From: Rhodococcus rhodochrous
GTDB lineage: Bacteria > Actinomycetota > Actinomycetes > Mycobacteriales > Mycobacteriaceae
Reading direction: 5' to 3'
DNA: 64,000 nt
NCBI RefSeq assembly: GCF_900187265.1
Contig: NZ_LT906450.1
Span: 2,347,444-2,411,443 of the forward strand
In this document: positions 14,527 to 30,947 of the stretch, piece after piece
How positions within the stretch are numbered: position 1 is the first letter of the stretch
Layout: each line of letters starts with the position of its first letter
Notes under the pieces: generated by a model
Seen by the model: only the letters and a program-made list of their open reading frames with translations
Told to the model about the DNA's origin: nothing
Databases searched by the model: none
Program-made: the position numbers and the translations under genes

Positions 14527-15450
14527 ATGCGCGTGGTCTTCGCGGGAACGCCGGAACCCGCCGTCCCGTCGCTGCTCCGCCTCATCGAGTCGTCGCGCCA
14601 CGAGGTCGTCGCGGTGGTCACCCGCCCCGACACCACCGCCGGTCGCGGCCGGAAGGTCGTGCGATCGGCCGTGGGGCAGATCGCCGACGAACACGGCATC
14701 GAGGTCCTCACGCCGCGCTCGCCGCGCGACCCCGAGTTCGTCGCGCGGCTGACCGAACTCGCACCCGACTGCTGCCCCGTGGTGGCCTACGGCGCCCTGA
14801 TCCCGCAGGACGTCCTGGACATCCCCACGCACGGATGGGTGAACCTCCACTTCTCGCTGCTGCCCGCCTGGCGCGGCGCGGCGCCTGTCCAAGCGGCGAT
14901 CGCCGCCGGTGACGAGATCAGCGGAGCGAGCACCTTCCGGCTCGAGGCCGGACTCGACACCGGTCCGGTCTACGGCGTCGTCACCGAGACGATCCGTCCC
15001 ACCGACACCGCCGGCGACCTGCTCGGCCGCCTCGCCGAGGCCGGTGCGACACTGCTCGAATCCACCCTCGACGGCCTCGAGGACGGCATCCTCACACCCG
15101 CACCGCAGCCGGCCGACGGTGTCTCGCACGCGCCCAAGGTCACCGTCGAGGCCGCCCAGGTGCAGTGGACCCTCCCCGCACACGTCATCGACCGCCGGAT
15201 CCGCGCCGTCACCCCCGCTCCGGGGGCGTGGACGATGATCGGCGACCTGCGCGTGAAGATCGGCCCCGTGACAGTGACCGACGAGACCCTCGAACCCGGT
15301 GAGCTCGACATCCGCAAGGACGGTGTGCTCGTCGGTACCGCCACGACTGCCGTCCGGCTCGGGACGGTGCAACCACCCGGGAAGAAGGCGATGGCAGCCA
15401 CGGACTGGGCGCGCGGCGCCCGTCTCGACCCGAAGGTGCGTGCGCGATGA
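14527..15450 (+). CDS. fmt: Methionyl-tRNA formyltransferase
   Basis: Fmt formylates the initiator Met-tRNA using 10-formyltetrahydrofolate. The 307-residue protein has the N-terminal [14 protein letters not shown], the 16-residue-type loop region TTAGRGRK, and the catalytic stretch [17 protein letters not shown] with the conserved Asn-His pair. The C-terminal beta-barrel (about 205-307) binds tRNA. The ATG start has only a weak GGCGG upstream. The stop overlaps rsmB by 4 nt (ATGA), so the two translation-related genes are coupled. Confidence 0.96.
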   Translation: MRVVFAGTPEPAVPSLLRLIESSRHEVVAVVTRPDTTAGRGRKVVRSAVGQIADEHGIEVLTPRSPRDPEFVARLTELAPDCCPVVAYGALIPQDVLDIPTHGWVNLHFSLLPAWRGAAPVQAAIAAGDEISGASTFRLEAGLDTGPVYGVVTETIRPTDTAGDLLGRLAEAGATLLESTLDGLEDGILTPAPQPADGVSHAPKVTVEAAQVQWTLPAHVIDRRIRAVTPAPGAWTMIGDLRVKIGPVTVTDETLEPGELDIRKDGVLVGTATTAVRLGTVQPPGKKAMAATDWARGARLDPKVRAR

Positions 15451-16928
15451 GCGAATCCGGCAGGCCCCCGCGGGGCAAGCGCAATCCCGGGGGACGGAAC
15501 CCGGCAGGCCGCGGTGGACGCAACGGCGGAGGGAAGCCGAACCGCAACCCGGCGTCCGAGCACACCCGACGGCCGTCGAAGCCATCCGCCGACCCCGCAC
15601 GCGTCGCCGCGCGGGACGTGCTGCGCGCGGTGCGCGAACGGGACGCCTACGCCAATCTCGTTCTCCCGTCGCTGCTCCGGGAGCGGCATCTCGACGCGCG
15701 CGACGCTGCCCTGGCCACCGAACTCACCTACGGCGCGGCCCGTGCACGGGGTCTGTTGGACGCCGTGATCGCCGACGCCGCGAACCGTCCCGTCGACGAG
15801 ATCGACGGTGCGCTGCTCGACGTGCTGCGTCTGGGTGCCTACCAGTTGCTGCGCACGCGCGTCGCCCCGCACGCCGCCGTCGCCACGAGCGTCGACCTCG
15901 TCCGGGCCGAATTCGGAGCGGGCCGAGCAGGTTTCGTCAACGCGGTGCTCCGTCGTGTGGGGGAGCGTTCGGAGGAGGAGTGGATCACGCTGCTCGCCCC
16001 CGACGCGGACCGCGATCCGGTGGGTCACCTGGCCTTCCGGTACGCCCACCCTCTGTGGATCGCGCAGGCGTTCGCGCACGCGCTCGGATCGGATGCCTCC
16101 GAACTCGCCGACGTCCTCGCGGCCGACGACGCGCGCCCGATCGTCCACCTCGTCGCCCGCCCCGGGGTCATCACCGCGGAGGAACTCGCGCTCGTCACCG
16201 GCGGCGAGATCGGACCGTGGTCGCCCTATGCAGTGCATCTCGAGCACGGCGACCCCGGCCGCCTCGAACCCGTCCGGGAAGGCATGGCCGCAGTGCAGGA
16301 CGAAGGCAGCCAGCTCGTCGCACGGGCCCTCACGCTCGCACCCCTCGTCGGCGAGGACCGGGGCCGCTGGCTCGACCTGTGCGCGGGACCGGGTGGAAAG
16401 GCGGCACTGCTCGGCGCCATCGCCGCGATCGACGGGTTCGCCGTCGACGCGGTCGAACCGGTCGAACATCGCGCGGAGCTGGTCCGAAAGACCGCTCGCG
16501 ACCTACCGGTGACCGTGCACGTCGCCGATGGACGCGAGCCCGGACTCGAACCGGGCTACGACCGGATCCTCGTGGACGCGCCCTGCACGGGACTCGGCGC
16601 ATTGCGTCGGCGTCCCGAGGCGCGGTGGCGCCGGCAACCCGGCGACGTCGCCGAACTCGTGCGCTTGCAGAAGGAACTGCTCGCATCGGCGATCGGACTG
16701 CTGCGTCCCGGTGGTGTGGTGCTCTACTCGACGTGCTCACCGCACGTCTCGGAGACGGTCGCCGTGGTGTCCGACGCGGTGCGCCGCCACGGTGTCGAAC
16801 AGCTCGACACCCGCGAACTCGTCCCCGGCGTGCCGCGGGTCGGGGAGGGGCCGGGAGTCCAGCTCTGGCCGCACCGCCACGGCACCGACGCCATGTTCAT
16901 GGCCGCGCTGCGTAAACCGGAGCGCTGA
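15447..16928 (+). CDS. rsmB: 16S rRNA m5C967 methyltransferase family (RsmB/Fmu)
   Basis: RsmB methylates cytosine 967 of 16S rRNA. The 493-residue protein has a disordered Arg/Gly/Asn-rich N-terminus (about 1-45), a NusB-like helical domain (about 50-190) and a C-terminal Rossmann methyltransferase domain. The SAM loop is [16 protein letters not shown]. The two catalytic cysteines lie in [15 protein letters not shown] and YSTCSPH, as expected for m5C enzymes. The start overlaps the fmt stop. The extended basic N-terminus is common in actinobacteria. Confidence 0.94.
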   Translation: MSESGRPPRGKRNPGGRNPAGRGGRNGGGKPNRNPASEHTRRPSKPSADPARVAARDVLRAVRERDAYANLVLPSLLRERHLDARDAALATELTYGAARARGLLDAVIADAANRPVDEIDGALLDVLRLGAYQLLRTRVAPHAAVATSVDLVRAEFGAGRAGFVNAVLRRVGERSEEEWITLLAPDADRDPVGHLAFRYAHPLWIAQAFAHALGSDASELADVLAADDARPIVHLVARPGVITAEELALVTGGEIGPWSPYAVHLEHGDPGRLEPVREGMAAVQDEGSQLVARALTLAPLVGEDRGRWLDLCAGPGGKAALLGAIAAIDGFAVDAVEPVEHRAELVRKTARDLPVTVHVADGREPGLEPGYDRILVDAPCTGLGALRRRPEARWRRQPGDVAELVRLQKELLASAIGLLRPGGVVLYSTCSPHVSETVAVVSDAVRRHGVEQLDTRELVPGVPRVGEGPGVQLWPHRHGTDAMFMAALRKPER

Positions 16929-16992
16929 CCGCGAGGTGCCGCGCTCCGGACCGGTCGGGCGAAAGCAGCACGCGTACGTCGATCGGTCCGAA

Positions 16993-16998
16993 TAGGGT
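16993..16998 (+). promoter_or_regulatory. Candidate -10 of a leaderless transcript (sugar kinase)
   Basis: TAGGGT ends 7 nt before the ATG at 17006, the distance expected when transcription starts at the start codon itself. No ribosome-binding site is visible in between. Confidence 0.5.
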
Positions 16999-17005
16999 TT
17001 CGGGC

Positions 17006-17935
17006 ATGCCCGAGATCGTCACCCTGACCATGAACCCGGCACTCGACGTCACGACCTTCACCGACGCGGTGGTGCCCACCCGCAAACTCCGCTGCGACGA
17101 GCCGTTCTACGACGCCGGTGGGGGAGGGGTGAACGTCGCGAAGGTCGCGCGTGTGCTCGGTGCCTCGGCCGCCGCCGTCTACCCCGCGGGTGGTGCGCGG
17201 GGTGAGCAGATGAGCGGTCTCCTCGACGACGACGACGTCGAGGAGCACATCGTCCCCATCGCCGGGTCCACCCGCGAGTGCTTCACGGCCATCGACCGCC
17301 GCAGCGGTCAGGAATACCGGTTCGTCACACCCGGTCCCGAGTTGACGGACGAGGAGCAGGAACGCTGCCTCACGACGCTCGAGAAGGTCGCCGAAGGGGC
17401 GAAGTACGTGGTGGCCAGCGGCAGCTTCCCGCCCGGTGTACCCGGCACCTTCGTCCGACGCATCGCCGCCGCGGCGCACGAAGCCGGCGCACGGTTCGTC
17501 CTCGACTCGTCGGGCGATGCGCTGACCAGCATCGATTCAGGGGTCTACCTCGTCAAACCGAGCCTGGACGAGTTGTGCGAGTGGACCGGACGGGAGCTGG
17601 TCACCGACGACGAGCAGATCGCGGCCGCGCGGGAACTCGTCACCTCCGGTGTCACGGAGATCGTCGTCGTCTCGCTCGGGGCGGACGGGGCGATCATGGT
17701 GACCGCCGACGAGGCCGTGCGGGTGCCGGCCCTGGCGGCCAAGGTGCGCAGCGCCGTCGGCGCCGGCGACAGCATGGTCGCCGGACTCGTCGTCGGACTG
17801 CTGCAGGAACGGTCGTTGCGGGACGCGCTCGCTCTCGGGATCGCCTGCGGCACCGCGGCACTGCTCACCGCCGGAAGCCACGTCTGCCGCCGCGAGGACA
17901 TCGACCGCTTCGACGCCCTCGCACGCGTGGTCTGA
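17006..17935 (+). CDS. PfkB-family 1-phosphofructokinase-like hexose kinase
   Basis: The 309-residue protein is a ribokinase-fold sugar kinase of the phosphofructokinase B/FruK type. The N-terminal VTLTMNPALDVTTF and the GGGGVNVAKVARVLGA signature are those of 1-phosphofructokinase/tagatose-6-phosphate kinases. The C-terminal GAGDSMVAG loop holds the catalytic base Asp and the anion hole. The substrate is most likely a phosphorylated hexose such as fructose 6-phosphate, but no PTS gene is adjacent. It has its own leaderless-type promoter and converges with the following minus-strand gene. Confidence 0.88.
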   Translation: MPEIVTLTMNPALDVTTFTDAVVPTRKLRCDEPFYDAGGGGVNVAKVARVLGASAAAVYPAGGARGEQMSGLLDDDDVEEHIVPIAGSTRECFTAIDRRSGQEYRFVTPGPELTDEEQERCLTTLEKVAEGAKYVVASGSFPPGVPGTFVRRIAAAAHEAGARFVLDSSGDALTSIDSGVYLVKPSLDELCEWTGRELVTDDEQIAAARELVTSGVTEIVVVSLGADGAIMVTADEAVRVPALAAKVRSAVGAGDSMVAGLVVGLLQERSLRDALALGIACGTAALLTAGSHVCRREDIDRFDALARVV

Positions 17936-17946
17936 CGACCCGCCGT

Positions 17947-18504
17947 TCACACCGCGCGGGACCGTGGATCCCGCAGGGTGCGAACAGCTTCGGTGAGTGT
18001 CGAGTGGATGTACCCGAGCACCGGACTCGCAACGTCCGACCAGTCCGCCGACTCGTCCGTCGCTGCGTCGTCCGTCCACGCGGATGTGTCGGCGCCGGGA
18101 TCGTGCCGCTGGATCCACCAGAGATTGCCGGACGGATCCGAGAACCGGGCGAGGACATCGCCGAAGAAATCCGTCGGCCGTGTGACGATCTCCGCGCCGT
18201 GCTGCGTGGCACGTTCGAGGACGGCATCGACGTCGTGCACGTGGACCCGCACGAAGGCGGGTGTGAAGGGCCAGTCCGGTTTCCGGTCGGCGACCACGAG
18301 CACGGAATCGCCGACCCGCACCTCGGAGTGGAGGAGGAGCCCGTCGTGGTCGAGGGTGCGCGCCTCGGGCACCTCCTCGGCCTCGAGGACGGCGACGAGG
18401 AAGTCGACGAGTTCGGCTGCGCGGTCGGAGATCAGGAAGGTGTCGACGGTGTTCGATCCGTCCGGTCGGGGAGGGAGGAATTCGCGGTGATGGAGAGCGG
18501 TCAC
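17947..18504 (-). CDS. VOC (glyoxalase/bleomycin-resistance) superfamily protein
   Basis: The 185-residue protein has the repeated beta-alpha-beta-beta-beta pattern of vicinal oxygen chelate proteins. TFLISDRAAELVDFLVAVL and FVRVHVHDVDAVLERATQ introduce the two repeats, and ARFSDPSGNLWWIQ is the typical C-terminal metal-side strand. The GTG at 18504 follows AAAGGA with good spacing, which decides against the longer open frame. The C-terminal 40 residues are acidic and variable. Substrate is unknown; PhnB-like proteins are the closest impression. It is convergent with the sugar kinase (11 nt gap) and divergent from rpe. Confidence 0.8.
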   Translation of the reverse strand: MTALHHREFLPPRPDGSNTVDTFLISDRAAELVDFLVAVLEAEEVPEARTLDHDGLLLHSEVRVGDSVLVVADRKPDWPFTPAFVRVHVHDVDAVLERATQHGAEIVTRPTDFFGDVLARFSDPSGNLWWIQRHDPGADTSAWTDDAATDESADWSDVASPVLGYIHSTLTEAVRTLRDPRSRAV

Positions 18505-18649
18505 GATGATCCTTTCGATCGGGTGACTGCCAGCCTTCCGGGCATAACGGCCACCTGATGGCACCAATGCGCCCGAGAGCGGAAATTCCCGGCGGTTCGG
18601 CTGTGGACCGCCGGTCCGACGCAGGTCCGACCCGGTGGAGGGCGCCGAC

Positions 18650-18655
18650 TAGACT
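18650..18655 (+). promoter_or_regulatory. Candidate -10 of a leaderless rpe transcript
   Basis: TAGACT ends 8 nt before the rpe GTG at 18664, and no ribosome-binding site is present, so the mRNA probably begins at or next to the start codon. Confidence 0.5.
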
Positions 18656-18663
18656 CGTCGGTT

Positions 18664-19347
18664 GTGGCCCACCCGATGATCGCTCCGTCCATCCTGTCCG
18701 CGGATTTCGCTCGTCTCGCCGACGAGGCGCAGGCCGTCGCCGGTGCCGACTGGCTCCACGTCGACGTGATGGACGCCCATTTCGTTCCGAACCTGACGCT
18801 CGGTCTTCCGGTCGTCGAGTCGCTGCTGAAGGCGACCGACATCCCACTCGACTGTCACCTGATGATCGAGAACCCCGGCCGGTGGGCTCCGCCCTACGCC
18901 GAAGCCGGTGCCCACAACGTCACCTTCCACGCCGAGGCGACCGACGACCCGGTCGCCGTGGCCCGCGACATCCGCGCGGCCGGCGGCAAGGCCGGACTGT
19001 CCGTCAAGCCGGGCACCCCCATCGAGCCCTATCTCGAGATCCTGAAGGAATTCGACACGCTGCTCGTGATGAGCGTCGAGCCGGGCTTCGGTGGTCAGTG
19101 CTTCATCCCGGACGTCCTCGACAAGGCCCGCCAGGTGCGTCGCCTCGTCGACTCGGGTGAACTCCGTCTGCTCGTCGAGATCGACGGCGGCATCAACACC
19201 GACACCATCGAAGCGGCCGCGGAAGCAGGTGTGGACTGCTTCGTCGCCGGGTCCGCCGTCTACGGCGCCGCCGATCCCGGTGAGGCGGTCCGCAAGCTGC
19301 GGGCGCAGGCCGGGGCTGCGTCCCCGCACCTGACGCTCGCGCCGTGA
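18664..19347 (+). CDS. rpe: Ribulose-phosphate 3-epimerase
   Basis: Rpe interconverts ribulose 5-phosphate and xylulose 5-phosphate in the pentose phosphate pathway. The 227-residue TIM barrel shows [12 protein letters not shown] at strand 1, the metal/catalytic segments [17 protein letters not shown] and [18 protein letters not shown] for phosphate binding, and [10 protein letters not shown]. It heads the riboflavin gene run and overlaps ribD by 4 nt, which links pentose phosphate supply to flavin synthesis (ribulose 5-phosphate is a RibB substrate). Confidence 0.96.
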   Translation: MAHPMIAPSILSADFARLADEAQAVAGADWLHVDVMDAHFVPNLTLGLPVVESLLKATDIPLDCHLMIENPGRWAPPYAEAGAHNVTFHAEATDDPVAVARDIRAAGGKAGLSVKPGTPIEPYLEILKEFDTLLVMSVEPGFGGQCFIPDVLDKARQVRRLVDSGELRLLVEIDGGINTDTIEAAAEAGVDCFVAGSAVYGAADPGEAVRKLRAQAGAASPHLTLAP

Positions 19348-20363
19348 CCGCACCCGAAATCGCCGAAGCCCTCCAGTTCGCGCTCGACGCCTCGGAGGCC
19401 GTGCGGGGCACGACCAGCCCCAACCCGCCTGTCGGAGCGGTGATCCTCGACGCGGACGGCGCGGTTGCGGGCGTCGGTGCCACCGCACCACCCGGCGGTC
19501 CGCACGCGGAGGTCCGGGCACTCGAGGCCGCGGGCGAACGCGCGCGCGGCGGCACCGCCGTCGTCACCCTCGAACCGTGCAACCACACCGGCCGCACCGG
19601 TCCGTGCGCGCAGGCCCTCATCGAAGCGGGGATCGCGACGGTGTACTACTCGGTCGCCGACCCGAATCCCGTCGCGGGGGGAGGTGCCGACACCCTCCGG
19701 GTCGCGGGCATCACCGTGCATCCCGGCCTCGGTGCCGAGGCCGTCGCCCGCGGCCCACTGCGGGCATGGCTGCACCGGCAGCACACCGGCAGGCCGCACG
19801 TGACCTGGAAGTACGCCGCGTCGATGGACGGTCGCAGCGCGGCCGCCGACGGCACGAGCAAGTGGATCTCCGGTCCCGAATCGCGTGCGCGCGTGCACGA
19901 CCAGCGCAGCCGGCTCGACGCCATCATCGTCGGAACCGGCACCGTCCTCGCCGACGACCCGTGGCTGACCGCCCGCCTGCCCGACGGTGAACTCGCGCCG
20001 CACCAGCCGCTGCGGGTCGTCGTCGGTATGCGTGAGATCCCCACCTCGGCAAGGGTTCTCGACGACTCGGCGCCGACACTGGTGTTGCGCACCCACGATA
20101 TCGGGGAGGTGCTCGACGCGCTCGGCGACCGACCCGACGTGCTGCTCGAAGGCGGCCCCCGGCTCGCGGGCGCGTTCCTCGCAGCGGGCTGCGTCGACCG
20201 CATCCAGGCCTATCTGGCGCCCGTCGTGCTCGGAGCCGGCGAGGCCGCCGTCGAGGACGCCGGCGTGGGCACGATCTCCGACGCGCTACGGTTCCGCCGG
20301 GAACGAGTCGAGACCGTCGGCTCGGACATTCTGTTGACACTCGTCCCGGACCGGGACAACTGA
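19344..20363 (+). CDS. ribD: Bifunctional riboflavin deaminase/reductase
   Basis: RibD deaminates the pyrimidine product of GTP cyclohydrolase II and then reduces its ribose side chain. The N-terminal deaminase domain has the zinc motif GPHAEVRAL and the cysteine pair [11 protein letters not shown]. The C-terminal reductase domain (about 150-339) contains [31 protein letters not shown] and [13 protein letters not shown], all typical. The 339-residue length is normal. The start is GTG within a GTGA overlap with rpe. Confidence 0.95.
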   Translation: MTAPEIAEALQFALDASEAVRGTTSPNPPVGAVILDADGAVAGVGATAPPGGPHAEVRALEAAGERARGGTAVVTLEPCNHTGRTGPCAQALIEAGIATVYYSVADPNPVAGGGADTLRVAGITVHPGLGAEAVARGPLRAWLHRQHTGRPHVTWKYAASMDGRSAAADGTSKWISGPESRARVHDQRSRLDAIIVGTGTVLADDPWLTARLPDGELAPHQPLRVVVGMREIPTSARVLDDSAPTLVLRTHDIGEVLDALGDRPDVLLEGGPRLAGAFLAAGCVDRIQAYLAPVVLGAGEAAVEDAGVGTISDALRFRRERVETVGSDILLTLVPDRDN

Positions 20364-20402
20364 ATCGGACCCGGTCGCGGATCGGGAGCTAAGGAGCGGA
20401 AC

Positions 20403-21008
20403 ATGTTCACCGGCATCGTCGAGGAACTCGGTGAGATCGTCGCGAAGGAGGACCTCGCCGACGCGGCACGCTTCACCGTGCGCGGACCGCTGGTCACCTC
20501 CGACGCCAAGCACGGCGATTCGATCGCGGTCAACGGGGTGTGCCTGACGGTCGTCGACGTGCTCGACGGCGGGTCCTTCACCGCCGATGTGATGCAGGAG
20601 ACGCTGAACCGGTCGTCGCTCGGCCAACTCACTCTCGGCAGCTCCGTCAACCTCGAACGCGCCGCAGCACTGAACAGCCGCCTCGGTGGCCACCTCGTGC
20701 AGGGCCACGTCGACGCCACGGGCGCCGTCGTCTCCCGCACGCCCTCGGAGAACTGGACCGTGGTGCGCATCTCGCTGCCGGCCGAAATCTCCCGCTACGT
20801 CGTCGAAAAGGGCTCGATCACCGTCGACGGTGTCTCGCTGACGGTGTCGGGTCTCGGAGGGGAACGCGGACAGGAGTGGTTCGAGATCTCGCTCATCCCG
20901 ACCACCCTCTCGCTGACGACCCTCGGCACCGCCGAGCCGGGCACCCTCGTCAACCTCGAGGTCGACGTGATCGCCAAGTACGTGGAGCGCCTGCAGAACG
21001 CGCGCTGA
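20403..21008 (+). CDS. ribE: Riboflavin synthase alpha chain
   Basis: This enzyme dismutates two 6,7-dimethyl-8-ribityllumazines to riboflavin. The 201-residue protein starts with [12 protein letters not shown] and contains two tandem lumazine-binding repeats (about 1-97 and 98-195), with [22 protein letters not shown] and VDGVSLTV as repeat markers. The ATG follows AAGGAG with 6 nt spacing. It is called ribC in some actinobacterial annotations. It lies 39 nt after ribD. Confidence 0.96.
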   Translation: MFTGIVEELGEIVAKEDLADAARFTVRGPLVTSDAKHGDSIAVNGVCLTVVDVLDGGSFTADVMQETLNRSSLGQLTLGSSVNLERAAALNSRLGGHLVQGHVDATGAVVSRTPSENWTVVRISLPAEISRYVVEKGSITVDGVSLTVSGLGGERGQEWFEISLIPTTLSLTTLGTAEPGTLVNLEVDVIAKYVERLQNAR

Positions 21009-21082
21009 CGCGTCGTACTGTGGAGATCGACAGTGGACGCGGAGCACGAGTCGTCCGGATACGAGAGTTGGAGTCCAGGGAA

Positions 21083-23354
<2,272 letters not shown>

Positions 23355-23363
23355 CCTGGACCT

Positions 23364-25577
23364 GTGCCCGACCCCTCGACATATCGCCCAGCCCCCGGTT
23401 CCATTCCCACGGAGCCGGGGGTCTACAAGTTCCGCGACCCGCACGGCCGGGTCGTCTACGTCGGCAAGGCGAAGAACCTCCGGTCCCGCCTGAACTCGTA
23501 CTTCGCCGACATCGCGTCGCTGCATCCGCGCACCCGGCAGATGGTGACCACCGCGGGCCGGGTCGAGTGGACGGTGGTGCGCACCGAGGTCGAGGCACTC
23601 CAGCTCGAGTACAACTGGATCAAGGAGTTCGACCCTCGGTTCAACGTCCGCTACCGCGACGACAAGACGTACCCGATGCTCGCGGTCACGTTGAACGAGG
23701 AATATCCCCGCCTGTTCGTCTATCGTGGGCCGCGCCGCAAGGGTGTGCGCTATTTCGGTCCCTACTCGCACGCCTGGGCGATCCGCGAGACCCTCGACCT
23801 GCTGCTGCGGGTGTTCCCGTCGCGCACGTGCTCGGCCGGGGTCTTCAAGCGGCACGCGCAGATCGGCCGCCCGTGCCTGCTCGGCTACATCGACAAGTGC
23901 TCCGCGCCGTGCGTCGGACGCGTCTCCGCCGACGAACATCGCCGCATCGTCGAGGACTTCTGCGACTTCCTCGCCGGTCGCACCGACAAGCTCGTCCGCG
24001 ATGTCGAGAAGCGGATGCAGGCCGCCGCGGAGGAACTCGACTTCGAGACCGCAGCCCGCCTGCGCGACGATCTGGGGGCGCTGCGCAAGGCACTCGAGAA
24101 GCAGGCCGTCGTGCTCGGCGACGGCACCGACGCCGACCTCGTGGCGTTCGCCGGCGACGACCTCGAGGTGGCCGTCCAGGTCTTCCATGTGCGCGGCGGT
24201 CGCGTGCGGGGTCAACGCGGCTGGGTCGTCGAGAAGTCCGGTGACGTGCTCGACCGTCCCGAGGACCGCGACGTCGAAGGCGTCGAGGCCGCCGAGGGGA
24301 CCGACGACGCCGAAGAACTCTCGCTGCTCGTCGAACAGTTCCTCACCCAGTTCTACGGCGAGGAGGCCGCGCTCGGCACCGACGACGCGGACGCCACCAG
24401 CGCTGTGCCGCGCGAGGTGCTCGTTCCCGCCCTGCCGCCCGACCCGGACGAGATGAGCCGCTGGCTCGGGCGCCTGCGCGGCGGTCCCGTGCGTCTGCGC
24501 ATCCCGCAGCGCGGCGACAAGAAGGCACTGGCCGACACGGTCGAGCGCAATGCCAAGGAAGCACTCGCGCAGCACAAGCTGCGGCGCGCGGGCGACTTCA
24601 ACGCCCGATCGGCGGCGTTGCAGGGCATCCAGGACGCCCTCGACCTCGACTCGGCGCCGCTGCGCATCGAGTGCGTCGATATCAGCCACGTGCAGGGCAC
24701 CGACGTCGTCGCATCGCTGGTCGTCTTCGAGGACGGGTTGCCCCGTAAGTCCGACTACCGGCACTACGCCATCAAGCACGCCGCCGGCGACGGGCACTCC
24801 GACGACGTCGCTTCGATCGCCGAGGTCACGCGCCGGCGTTTCCTCCGCCACAACCGCGACCTCGCCCGGCAGGCAGATCCGGACGGATCCGCCCCAGAGG
24901 GCGGCGACGGCGGGGATCTGGCGCCCGAAGCGGCACTGGACCCGGCGACGGGCCGTCCGCGGCGGTTCGCCTATCCGCCGAACCTGTTCGTCGTCGACGG
25001 TGGTGCACCGCAGGTCGCGGCTGCGGCCGAGGTCCTCGACGAACTCGGCATCACCGATGTCGCGGTCGTCGGGCTCGCGAAGCGTCTCGAGGAGGTGTGG
25101 GTGCCGGGGGAGGAGGACCCGGTGATCCTTCCGCGCACCAGCGAGTCGCTGTTCCTGCTGCAGCGCATCCGCGACGAGGCACACCGTTTCGCGATCACCT
25201 ACCACCGCAGCAAGCGGTCCAAGCGCATGACCGCCTCCGCTCTCGACGGGGTCCGTGGTCTCGGCGACACCCGGCGCAAGGCGCTCGTCACCCACTTCGG
25301 GTCGGTCGCGCGGCTACGGGAGGCGAGCGTCGAGGAGATCACCGCGGTGCCCGGGATCGGGCAGGCCACTGCGAAAGCCGTCCTCGAGGCGCTGCGGGGC
25401 GACGCACCCGCTCCCGCCGAGTCGCCGCAGGACACCGACGCCCCGACCGTCGCGGATGCGAGCGATCCGGCTGCGGCACCTGCGGGCGACCCGACTGCCG
25501 CGGATGCGGGCGACACGCCGGTAGGCGATGATGGCTCCGTCGGCGTGTCGGGAGTACGAGCGGAGTCGGAACAGTGA
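23364..25577 (+). CDS. uvrC: Excinuclease ABC subunit C
   Basis: UvrC makes both incisions during nucleotide excision repair after UvrAB damage recognition. Domains in order are GIY-YIG nuclease (about 15-95; [20 protein letters not shown]), a Cys-rich segment ([19 protein letters not shown]), the UVR UvrB-interaction motif (about 205-240), an RNase H-like 5' nuclease domain with [17 protein letters not shown] and [11 protein letters not shown], and a C-terminal helix-hairpin-helix ([32 protein letters not shown]). At 737 residues it is longer than most homologues because of an acidic insertion near 512-535 and an acidic Ala/Asp tail of about 60 residues. The stop overlaps rapZ. Confidence 0.96.
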   Translation: MPDPSTYRPAPGSIPTEPGVYKFRDPHGRVVYVGKAKNLRSRLNSYFADIASLHPRTRQMVTTAGRVEWTVVRTEVEALQLEYNWIKEFDPRFNVRYRDDKTYPMLAVTLNEEYPRLFVYRGPRRKGVRYFGPYSHAWAIRETLDLLLRVFPSRTCSAGVFKRHAQIGRPCLLGYIDKCSAPCVGRVSADEHRRIVEDFCDFLAGRTDKLVRDVEKRMQAAAEELDFETAARLRDDLGALRKALEKQAVVLGDGTDADLVAFAGDDLEVAVQVFHVRGGRVRGQRGWVVEKSGDVLDRPEDRDVEGVEAAEGTDDAEELSLLVEQFLTQFYGEEAALGTDDADATSAVPREVLVPALPPDPDEMSRWLGRLRGGPVRLRIPQRGDKKALADTVERNAKEALAQHKLRRAGDFNARSAALQGIQDALDLDSAPLRIECVDISHVQGTDVVASLVVFEDGLPRKSDYRHYAIKHAAGDGHSDDVASIAEVTRRRFLRHNRDLARQADPDGSAPEGGDGGDLAPEAALDPATGRPRRFAYPPNLFVVDGGAPQVAAAAEVLDELGITDVAVVGLAKRLEEVWVPGEEDPVILPRTSESLFLLQRIRDEAHRFAITYHRSKRSKRMTASALDGVRGLGDTRRKALVTHFGSVARLREASVEEITAVPGIGQATAKAVLEALRGDAPAPAESPQDTDAPTVADASDPAAAPAGDPTAADAGDTPVGDDGSVGVSGVRAESEQ

Positions 25578-26515
25578 CCGAAGTGGGTCGGATCCCGGGA
25601 ATGGCGGACGGTTCGGAACAGGGTGTCGACGGTGAACGGCCGGCGCAGGCCGAGGTCATCGTCGTCACCGGCCTGTCCGGAGCCGGACTGAGTACGGCGG
25701 CGACGGCCCTCGAGGATCTCGGGTGGTACGTGGCGGAGAACCTCCCGCCCCAACTGATGCTGTCGATGATCGATCTCGCGGTGCAGGCCGAACCTCCGCT
25801 GCAACGCCTCGCCGTGGTGATGGACGTGCGCAGCCGGTTGTTCACCGGCGACCTCGAACGTGTCGTCACCGATCTGGCGGCCCGCCCGGTCAACACCCGG
25901 GTGCTGTTCCTCGAAGCGGCCGACTCGGTGCTCGTCCGGCGGTTCGAGCAGGTGCGCCGCAGCCATCCGCTGCAGTCCGACACGGCCGATCGCACGCTCA
26001 CCGACGGCATCGCCGTCGAACGTGAGCAGCTCGCTCCCGTCAAGGCCGCCGCCGACCTCGTCATCGACACGTCGGCGCTGTCCGGACCCGACCTGCGTCG
26101 CAAGATCGAGGCGGCCTTCGGCGACGCCGCGTCCGACACCATCCGGGTGACCGTGGAGTCGTTCGGCTTCAAGTACGGCCTGCCCATGGACTCCGACGTC
26201 GTGTGCGACGTGCGGTTCCTGCCGAACCCCCACTGGATCGCCGAACTGCGTCCGCACACCGGGCAGGACGCGGCGGTGCGCGACTATGTACTCTCCCGCG
26301 ACGGTGCCGAGGACTATCTCGCCACCTATCACCGGCTGCTCGATCTGACGACCGCCGGTTACCGTCGGGAGGGGAAGCGCTACATGACGATTGCAGTGGG
26401 CTGCACCGGAGGGAAACACCGGAGCGTGGCGATGGCCGAGGCCCTCGCCGCACGCCTCGAGCAGGCACCGGATCTGACGGTGAACGTGGTGCACCGGGAT
26501 CTGGGGCGCGAGTGA
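25574..26515 (+). CDS. rapZ: RapZ-family nucleotide-binding protein
   Basis: RapZ/YvcJ proteins are P-loop ATPase/GTPases; the E. coli member controls glucosamine-6-phosphate synthase through small RNAs, while the actinobacterial role is unsettled. The 313-residue protein has an N-terminal kinase-like domain with [20 protein letters not shown] and the YVAENLPP segment, and a C-terminal domain with [18 protein letters not shown]. The P-loop lysine/arginine position is Leu here (GAGLST), which is unusual. The GTG start overlaps the uvrC stop; an ATG at 25604 is a possible alternative. It lies in the conserved order uvrC-rapZ-yvcK-whiA. Confidence 0.9.
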   Translation: MTEVGRIPGMADGSEQGVDGERPAQAEVIVVTGLSGAGLSTAATALEDLGWYVAENLPPQLMLSMIDLAVQAEPPLQRLAVVMDVRSRLFTGDLERVVTDLAARPVNTRVLFLEAADSVLVRRFEQVRRSHPLQSDTADRTLTDGIAVEREQLAPVKAAADLVIDTSALSGPDLRRKIEAAFGDAASDTIRVTVESFGFKYGLPMDSDVVCDVRFLPNPHWIAELRPHTGQDAAVRDYVLSRDGAEDYLATYHRLLDLTTAGYRREGKRYMTIAVGCTGGKHRSVAMAEALAARLEQAPDLTVNVVHRDLGRE

Positions 26516-27569
26516 ACGCCGCCGAGACTCCCGACTCCGACAGCACGCCGAACTCCGAGAGCGCTCCGGGCTCCGGGACGGTGCCCGGTCCTGCGATCAC
26601 CGCGCTCGGCGGCGGACACGGCCTGTACGCGACGCTCAGCGCCGTCCGGCGCCTCACCGACCGGGTCACCGCCGTCGTGACCGTCGCCGACGACGGAGGA
26701 TCCTCGGGACGGCTGCGCGCCGAACTCGGCGTCGTCCCACCCGGCGACCTGCGCATGGCGCTCGCCGCACTCGCCGGCCGCGACGACGAGGTCCGGGTGT
26801 GGACCGAGACCGTGCAACACCGCTTCGGCGGCACAGGCGCCCTCGCCGGGCACTCCGTCGGCAACCTGATCCTCGCCGGCCTCGCCGAAGTGGCGGGCGA
26901 CACCGTCACCGCCCTCGACATGCTCGCCCGCGTCCTCGACGTGCGCGGCCGTGTGCTGCCGATGTCGCCGATCCCGCTCGACATCGAGGCCGACGTGTCG
27001 GGACTCGAATCCGACCCGCGGGTGAGCCGCTGCATCCGGGGACAGGTCGCGGTGGCGACCACCCCGGGCAAGGTGCGCCGCGTCCGCCTGATCCCCGCCG
27101 ATCCGCCGGCCTGCCCACCGGCGCTCGACGCAGTGTGCGAGGCCGATCTCGTGGTGCTCGGCCCGGGATCCTGGTTCTCGAGCGTCATCCCGCACGTGCT
27201 CGTCCCGGACCTGCACGAGGCGCTGGTCCACACGACGGCGCTCAAGGTCCTCGTGCTCAACCTCGCGGCGGAACCGGGGGAGACTGCAGGCTTCTCCGCG
27301 GAACGTCACCTGCACGTTCTCGCCCAGCACGCCCCCGATTTCCGTGTCGACCACGTCGTCGTGGATGCTGCCTCGGTACCGGAAGGACGCGAGCGCGAGC
27401 ACCTGAGCCGGTCCGCGGCCCGATTCGGAGCGGACGTCTCGTTCGTCGACGTCGCCGAGACCGGTACGCATCGACACGACCCCGCCAAGTTGGCGGGGGC
27501 ACTGGAAACATGTCTGTCCTCGCGCGGTGGAGTCCGTGCCGCGCGCGGGGACGGGAGGGAGAGCGTCTC

Positions 27570-27579
<10 letters not shown>
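26512..27579 (+). CDS. yvcK: YvcK/CofD-like gluconeogenesis factor
   Basis: YvcK-family proteins bind UDP-sugars and influence cell-wall precursor flux; in mycobacteria the homologue (CuvA) affects cell-wall growth. The 355-residue protein has [36 protein letters not shown] and [13 protein letters not shown], the nucleotide-sugar and metal segments of the CofD fold, plus [15 protein letters not shown]. The start is GTG in a GTGA overlap with rapZ, giving a short acidic N-terminal tail (about 1-25) before the conserved core. Confidence 0.92.
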
Positions 27580-29704
<2,125 letters not shown>

Positions 29705-29730
29705 AACTCGTAGAACAGGACATTTGAACA

Positions 29731-30942
<1,212 letters not shown>

Positions 30943-30947
30943 CGGTC

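Noticed and set aside
20364-21082. FMN riboswitch in the riboflavin gene run
   Set aside because: The gaps are too short and the conserved FMN-element segments are absent.
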